DNA of 8,990 nucleotides, from contig JACMQJ010000257.1 in NCBI GenBank assembly GCA_014377055.1, forward strand, positions 1 to 8,990, written 5' to 3'. Source of the DNA: Candidatus Sericytochromatia bacterium. GTDB lineage: Bacteria > Cyanobacteriota > Sericytochromatia > UBA7694 > JACMQJ01. A program made the translations under genes and the position numbers. Under the pieces are notes generated by a model. It saw only the letters and a program-made list of their open reading frames with translations. It searched no databases and was not told where the DNA came from. Below, piece after piece: positions 5,497 to 8,990 of this stretch (positions are counted from its first letter, which is position 1; every line of letters starts with the position of its first letter).

Positions 5497-6870
5497 ATGT
5501 TAAGGTATATTATTAAAAGATTATTGGAGATGATACCTCTAATAATTATTATCTCAATGATAGCTTTCGGAATCATCAAGATTGCCGAAGTTTATGCAAA
5601 AGCAGATCCTATAGGTCAATTGAGAATGAATCCCACAACAACTCAAGCAACCATTGACAGAGAAGTTAAAAGACTTGGCTTAAACGAACCATTGCCAACC
5701 AGATATTTTAACTGGGCAAGAAAATTTGTTATAGGCGATATGGGTGAGTCTTACTTCTACAAAACTAGTGTTAGCAGCTTAATTGTAGAAAGACTTAGCA
5801 ATACATTGGTTATGGGTCTAGCTTCACTAGTTGTCACTTGGATTATAGCCATTCCACTAGGTATTTATCTGGCAGTCAAGCAATACTCTTTGATAGATCA
5901 GGTTTTGTCCTCAACCTCATACTTTTTTATGGGATTTCCTGACTTTTTCTTAGCTATCCTTTTATTATTATTTGCAGCTTCTACGGGTTGGTTTCCAATC
6001 TCAGGTATGACATCGGTTGATGATAATCATTTGTCAAAGATTAAATCTATTTATGCTGGTAAATATGAGTTTGATTCAACTGCTAATGTATCTCCTGAGA
6101 GAGCAAAAGCTGATTTAGAAGTAAAAGATAAGTCTGATAAAGATGAGTTAATTCAATCACTCAAAACTGATTTAGAGTTAGATCTTGACTATAGTAAAGA
6201 TAAAACAGTTTCTTCAGTTGTATCAAAATTAGTTGATAGTCTTCCAAAACTTGATAAATTTCCACAAGACTTAGCATCTAAAGTAAAAACTGAAGCCGAA
6301 TCAAGTAAAGGTATTTTATCTTTAGAAACAGGTAGACAAGTAGATAATGAATTGGGTAAAATAAAATATTTTACTTTCTTTGACAAGGTTTCATACATAA
6401 TTAATCATATTGATAGATTATTTTATCATTATAGTAAATATATTCCAGATGTTTTATACCATCTCGTGTTACCAACAGTAACACTCTCAGTGATTAGTGT
6501 TGCGGCTCTTCAAAGAAGAATGAGAGCAAATCTTTTAGATGTTTTAAATGATGAATATATCAGAACAGCTAGAGCAAAAGGCTTACCTGAAAGCGTTGTT
6601 ATTTATAAACACGCTGTTAGAAATGCTTTAAATCCAATGATTACTTTATTAGGTTTTGAACTGGCTGGTTTGCTGAGCGGGGCAGCTTTTGTTGAGATAT
6701 TGTTCTCTTGGCCTGGTTTGGGTCAGATGATGTTAGAAGCATTACTTGGCAATGATCTAAGCTTAGTTATGGCTGGATTAATTATCAGTTCGGTTATGTT
6801 ATTATTTGGTAATTTACTTGCAGATCTTTTATTAGGATTAACTGATCCTAGAATTAAATTAGAGGCTTAA
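5497..6870 (+). CDS. dppB: Peptide-type ABC transporter permease, DppB/OppB family, with long extra loop
   Basis: This is one of the two membrane subunits of the importer. I start at ATG 5497 (457 residues), six bases after AAGGG; a TTG directly before it would add one residue. Marks of the family, numbered from the TTG: RYIIKRLLEMIPLI (4-17), LGLNEPLPTRYFNW (61-74), GDMGES (81-86), a helix ending TGWFPISGM (164-172), and the cytoplasmic EAA loop EYIRTARAKGL (354-364) that contacts the ATPase. It ends LLADLLLGLTDPRIKLEA. Typical members have about 310-340 residues. The surplus is about 130 residues, roughly 173-315, rich in Lys, Asp, Glu and Ser, between the third helix and LYHLVLPTVTLS (321-332). 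By family topology this loop faces outward. The frame through it is open and codon use is unchanged, so it is an inserted domain and not a frameshift. Confidence 0.88.
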   Translation: MLRYIIKRLLEMIPLIIIISMIAFGIIKIAEVYAKADPIGQLRMNPTTTQATIDREVKRLGLNEPLPTRYFNWARKFVIGDMGESYFYKTSVSSLIVERLSNTLVMGLASLVVTWIIAIPLGIYLAVKQYSLIDQVLSSTSYFFMGFPDFFLAILLLLFAASTGWFPISGMTSVDDNHLSKIKSIYAGKYEFDSTANVSPERAKADLEVKDKSDKDELIQSLKTDLELDLDYSKDKTVSSVVSKLVDSLPKLDKFPQDLASKVKTEAESSKGILSLETGRQVDNELGKIKYFTFFDKVSYIINHIDRLFYHYSKYIPDVLYHLVLPTVTLSVISVAALQRRMRANLLDVLNDEYIRTARAKGLPESVVIYKHAVRNALNPMITLLGFELAGLLSGAAFVEILFSWPGLGQMMLEALLGNDLSLVMAGLIISSVMLLFGNLLADLLLGLTDPRIKLEA

Positions 6871-6874
6871 AATA

Positions 6875-8032
6875 ATGTCAACAAGATCTTTAGATTCTGA
6901 TATAGCAGATTCAATCAGTTCAACAAAATCGGTTACTGGTGGAACAGGTACGCTTCCACCAATGGTATCTACCAATCAAAAAATATTAAAAAGATTTTTT
7001 AAGCATAAGCTAGCCATTATGGGTTTAGCTATGCTTGCAGTTATGTATTTTTCGATACTTTTTGCTGAATTTCTTGCACCTTACGGAGAAGCATCAGCAG
7101 ATAGAGCTAAGCCTTATGCTTCTCCGTCAAGAATACATTTTATGCACCAAGGTAAATTTATTGGACCATTCATTTATGATTATAAAGAAGAATTTGATAA
7201 TACAAATCTTACCAATAAAAAAGTTTATAACCTTGATATGGCTTATCCAATCAGATTTTTTAGTCATGGTGAACCATACAAGTTAGTTGGTTTGATACCA
7301 TCTGATATACACCTTTTTACTGTTGAAGCACCTGCTAGAATGTATTTGTGGGGTGGAGATCTTCAAGGTAGAGATGTTTTTTCAAGAATTTTATTTGGTG
7401 GAAGAGTATCATTAACAATAGGAATTATTGCTATTGCTATTTCTTATCCGATAGGACTATTGATGGGTGGTATAGCGGGATATTTTGGTGGATTAACGGA
7501 TACCATCATTATGAGATTAGTTGAGGCAATTATTACCTTTCCAAGTTTGTATTTACTTTTAACTCTTTCTGCAACACTGCCACAGGGTTTAACTTCATTT
7601 CAGAGATATTTATTGATTACAGTCATTCTAGCTTTTATTGGCTGGGCTGGTCAAGCTCGTATTTATCGAGGGCAGGTATTAAGTTTAAAACAAATGGAAT
7701 ATGTGGAGGCTGCAAGAGCTGTTGGAGCTCCTCATTTACAAATTATTGTCAAACATATTTTGCCACAAATGTCATCATGGATTATTGTATCAGCTACAAT
7801 TTCTATTCCAGCTTATACACTTGGAGAAGCAGCACTTAGCTTTTTATCACTAGGAATACAAGACCCTCAAGCTAGTTGGGGATTAATGCTCCAAGAAGCT
7901 CGTAACATAAGTGTTTTACAATCAAAACCTTGGTTGCTAATACCAGGATTTGCGATAGTAATCTCAGTTTTTGCTTTTAGCTTTTTTGGTGATGGTTTGA
8001 GAGATGCGTTTGATGCAAAGAAAAAGATTTAG
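6875..8032 (+). CDS. dppC: Peptide-type ABC transporter permease, DppC/OppC family, long-loop form
   Basis: The second membrane subunit of the importer has 385 residues, against about 280-300 for ordinary DppC. A polar N-terminus (1-35) leads to the usual entry LKRFFKHKLAIMGLAML (38-54) and first helix. GRDVFSRILFGGRVSLTIG (165-183) and the EAA loop EYVEAARAVGA (275-285) are hallmark blocks, and the C-terminus SFFGDGLRDAFD (369-380) is typical. Between LAPYG (67-71) and GGDLQGRD (160-167) there are about 75 extra residues containing MAYPIRFF (122-129), YKLVGLIP (135-142) and a second hydrophobic patch (144-160). I remember this long form from other bacteria, so it appears to be an established subfamily. 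The ATG follows the dppB stop by four bases, and AGAGG inside the end of dppB serves as ribosome binding site, so translation is probably coupled. No ATPase gene follows. Confidence 0.9.
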   Translation: MSTRSLDSDIADSISSTKSVTGGTGTLPPMVSTNQKILKRFFKHKLAIMGLAMLAVMYFSILFAEFLAPYGEASADRAKPYASPSRIHFMHQGKFIGPFIYDYKEEFDNTNLTNKKVYNLDMAYPIRFFSHGEPYKLVGLIPSDIHLFTVEAPARMYLWGGDLQGRDVFSRILFGGRVSLTIGIIAIAISYPIGLLMGGIAGYFGGLTDTIIMRLVEAIITFPSLYLLLTLSATLPQGLTSFQRYLLITVILAFIGWAGQARIYRGQVLSLKQMEYVEAARAVGAPHLQIIVKHILPQMSSWIIVSATISIPAYTLGEAALSFLSLGIQDPQASWGLMLQEARNISVLQSKPWLLIPGFAIVISVFAFSFFGDGLRDAFDAKKKI

Positions 8033-8085
8033 TCTATTTTTTCTACACTTAAAATAAAATTGGTCTGAAGTTTTTTCACCGAGTA

Positions 8086-8122
8086 AACAAGGGTTTTGAA
8101 CAATGGGTTTCAATCCGTTGTT
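8086..8122 (+). repeat. Second copy of the palindromic repeat, with an adjoining half-copy
   Basis: Positions 8099-8122 match the 5396-5419 palindrome at 20 of 24 bases. Arms AACAATGG and CCGTTGTT still pair as RNA, with one G-U. Directly before it, AACAAGGGTTT (8086-8096) repeats the left half of the element. The same TTTTGAA/TTTGAA lead-in precedes the full element at both sites, which argues for shared descent over coincidence. Confidence 0.55.
8090..8099 (+). promoter_or_regulatory. Candidate anti-terminator segment
   Basis: AGGGTTTTGA (8090-8099) can pair as RNA with TCAAAGCCCT (8150-8159): ten pairs including one G-U. That partner is the loop and right arm of the terminator at 8143-8166, so the two structures exclude each other. 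The 8099-8122 hairpin would fit inside the enclosed loop. This is the layout of a transcription attenuator, but the pairing may simply reflect related repeat sequences. Confidence 0.35.
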
Positions 8123-8142
8123 AATAAGTACATAAAATTATT

Positions 8143-8166
8143 AAGAGGGTCAAAGCCCTCTTTTTT
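8143..8166 (+). terminator. Rho-independent terminator between dppC and the FBPase gene
   Basis: Arms AAGAGGG (8143-8149) and CCCTCTT (8156-8162) form a 7-bp stem with a 6-base TCAAAG loop. The T-run to 8166 makes it a canonical terminator. It lies 110 bases after the dppC stop and only five bases before the AAAGGAG of the next gene, so it ends the transporter transcript and also sits in the leader of the FBPase gene. Confidence 0.85.
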
Positions 8167-8187
8167 ACTACAAAGGAGTAGCTTTTC

Positions 8188-8990
8188 ATGGATCACAAAG
8201 ATACACAATTAAGAAAATATTTATATGATGAAGGTATAGATCCTGATCTTAGAAGATTAGTTCATGCAATTTCGGTTGCTTCCAAATATATTTCAGCAAA
8301 AATAAACGAAGCAAACAGAAAGCTTTCAGGGACACAAAATGCCTCTAATGATGAACAATTAGAACTTGATAAAGTAGCCGATCTAATTCTTGAAGAAACA
8401 ATCAGAGAGCTCGATTATATTGGTGAATATGCTTCTGAAGAAAGAGATGAGGCGATTGTTTATAATAATCATCATGCTAAGTATTCAGTGGCTTTAGATC
8501 CCTTGGACGGATCTTCACTTGTTGATGTTAACTTATCTATTGGTACTATTGTTGGTATTCATTATGGTAAAAGTGTTTTAAAACATGGAAGAAATCTTGC
8601 TGCATCTTTTTATATACTTTATGGTCCTTTAACAACTATGGTCTATACGTCAGGTCAGGGTGTTTGTGAATTTGTACTTAATCCAGAAGGAGAGTTTATT
8701 CTTACTCAAAAAAACATAAAAATGAATGACAAAGGTAAAATATATTCTCCAGGCGGTCTAAAAAAGTTATGGACAGATGAACATACAAATTATATAAAAA
8801 CACTAGAAAATGATGATTATAAATTAAGATACAGTGGCGGACTTGTGCCTGACGTTAATCAATTACTTATGAAAAAAGGTGGTGTATTTTCTTATCCTGC
8901 TTTACAAGATGCTCCTACTGGAAAACTGAGATTATTATTTGAGCTTCAACCTTTAGCATTTTTATGTGAGCAAGCTGGTGGTTTGGCAAC
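8188..8990 (+). CDS. fbp: Class I fructose-1,6-bisphosphatase family, SBPase-like (3' end cut)
   Basis: This enzyme removes the 1-phosphate of fructose-1,6-bisphosphate (gluconeogenesis) and/or sedoheptulose-1,7-bisphosphate (pentose cycles) in the cytoplasm, using Mg2+. The window holds 267 codons of an expected 330 or so. Visible active-site parts are YASEE (81-85; metal-ligand Glu), DPLDGSS (104-110; metal-ligand Asp104 and Asp107), LRYSGGLVPDVNQLL (213-227) and GKLRLLFE (245-252; Glu252), then PLAFLCEQAGG. SNDEQL (53-58), LDGSSLVDVN (106-115), YGPLTT (145-150), KIYSPG (184-189) and especially RYSGGLVPDVNQ follow plant SBPase as I remember it, where ordinary FBPases have GSMV-D-HR. The N-terminal cysteine pair used for thioredoxin control in plant SBPase is absent; the only cysteines seen are C160 and C260. 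AAAGGAG nine bases before the ATG fixes the start. A terminator lies just upstream, so expression probably needs read-through. Confidence 0.9.
   Translation, partial: MDHKDTQLRKYLYDEGIDPDLRRLVHAISVASKYISAKINEANRKLSGTQNASNDEQLELDKVADLILEETIRELDYIGEYASEERDEAIVYNNHHAKYSVALDPLDGSSLVDVNLSIGTIVGIHYGKSVLKHGRNLAASFYILYGPLTTMVYTSGQGVCEFVLNPEGEFILTQKNIKMNDKGKIYSPGGLKKLWTDEHTNYIKTLENDDYKLRYSGGLVPDVNQLLMKKGGVFSYPALQDAPTGKLRLLFELQPLAFLCEQAGGLA

Noticed and set aside
6189..6398. Open frame antisense within the DppB insert
   Set aside because: Considered because the insert is unusual, but the sense frame is continuous with DppB on both sides and this product has no recognisable features.
6007..6453. Frameshift or assembly error as cause of the extra DppB sequence
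   Set aside because: The frame is open throughout, codon use looks like the neighbours, and the downstream helices and EAA loop resume in the same frame.
7035..7286. Open + frame overlapping dppC in another register
   Set aside because: Out-of-frame shadow; dppC is intact through the region.
1..8990. tRNA, rRNA, CRISPR array, insertion sequence, integrase or phage genes
   Set aside because: No cloverleaf-like, regularly spaced repeat, transposase or integrase patterns were seen by eye on either strand; the repeats present are few and short.

Overview
This is an AT-rich bacterial window with a compact gene layout. It contains no RNA gene, CRISPR array, insertion sequence or integrase that I can see. 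Four predicted lipoproteins or lipid-anchored transport parts and a SecG of cyanobacterial flavour (a ...AE..LNRIT... block after the GLGS/ELFGSQ loop) suggest a bacterium with an active general secretory pathway. Combined with low G+C, a DUF4332-like protein and a class I FBPase/SBPase-type enzyme, a non-photosynthetic relative of Cyanobacteria (Melainabacteria/Vampirovibrionia) is my best guess. That placement is inference from remembered family patterns, not a search result.

Left part (1-2984). The 3' end of an unidentified + strand gene (3-98) converges on a block of five small - strand genes, separated by a hairpin that could terminate in both directions (128-165). Read in transcription order, the - strand genes are: a coiled-coil lipoprotein (2604-2984); a disordered Ala/Pro/Glu/Lys-rich protein (2067-2474, start re-assigned); a coiled-coil protein (1652-2002); a lipoprotein with a DUF4332-like helix-hairpin-helix region (835-1509); and a Gly-rich, glycine-zipper hydrophobic protein (198-809). 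The last two form a likely two-gene operon. None has a function I can name. This is the least explained part of the window.

Right part (3102-8990). A good sigma70-type promoter (3102-3131) starts a + strand run. It holds secG (TTG start), a family 5 peptide-type solute-binding lipoprotein, then dppB-like and dppC-like permeases. The binding-protein and dppB genes are separated by two strong hairpins (5374-5419); dppB and dppC are 4 nt apart with the dppC ribosome binding site inside dppB. Both permeases carry extra sequence in loops predicted to face the binding protein: about 130 residues in DppB and about 75 in DppC. No ABC ATPase gene is present, so the energising subunits must be encoded elsewhere. 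A Rho-independent terminator (8143-8166) follows.

Only 5 nt after that terminator comes the ribosome binding site of a class I fructose-bisphosphatase family gene, cut off by the window end. Its motifs are closer to plant-type sedoheptulose-bisphosphatase than to ordinary FBPase. The leader before it contains a hairpin related to the one in the transporter operon, and a segment (8090-8099) that can pair with one arm of the terminator. This looks like an attenuator and is the main regulatory candidate in the window.
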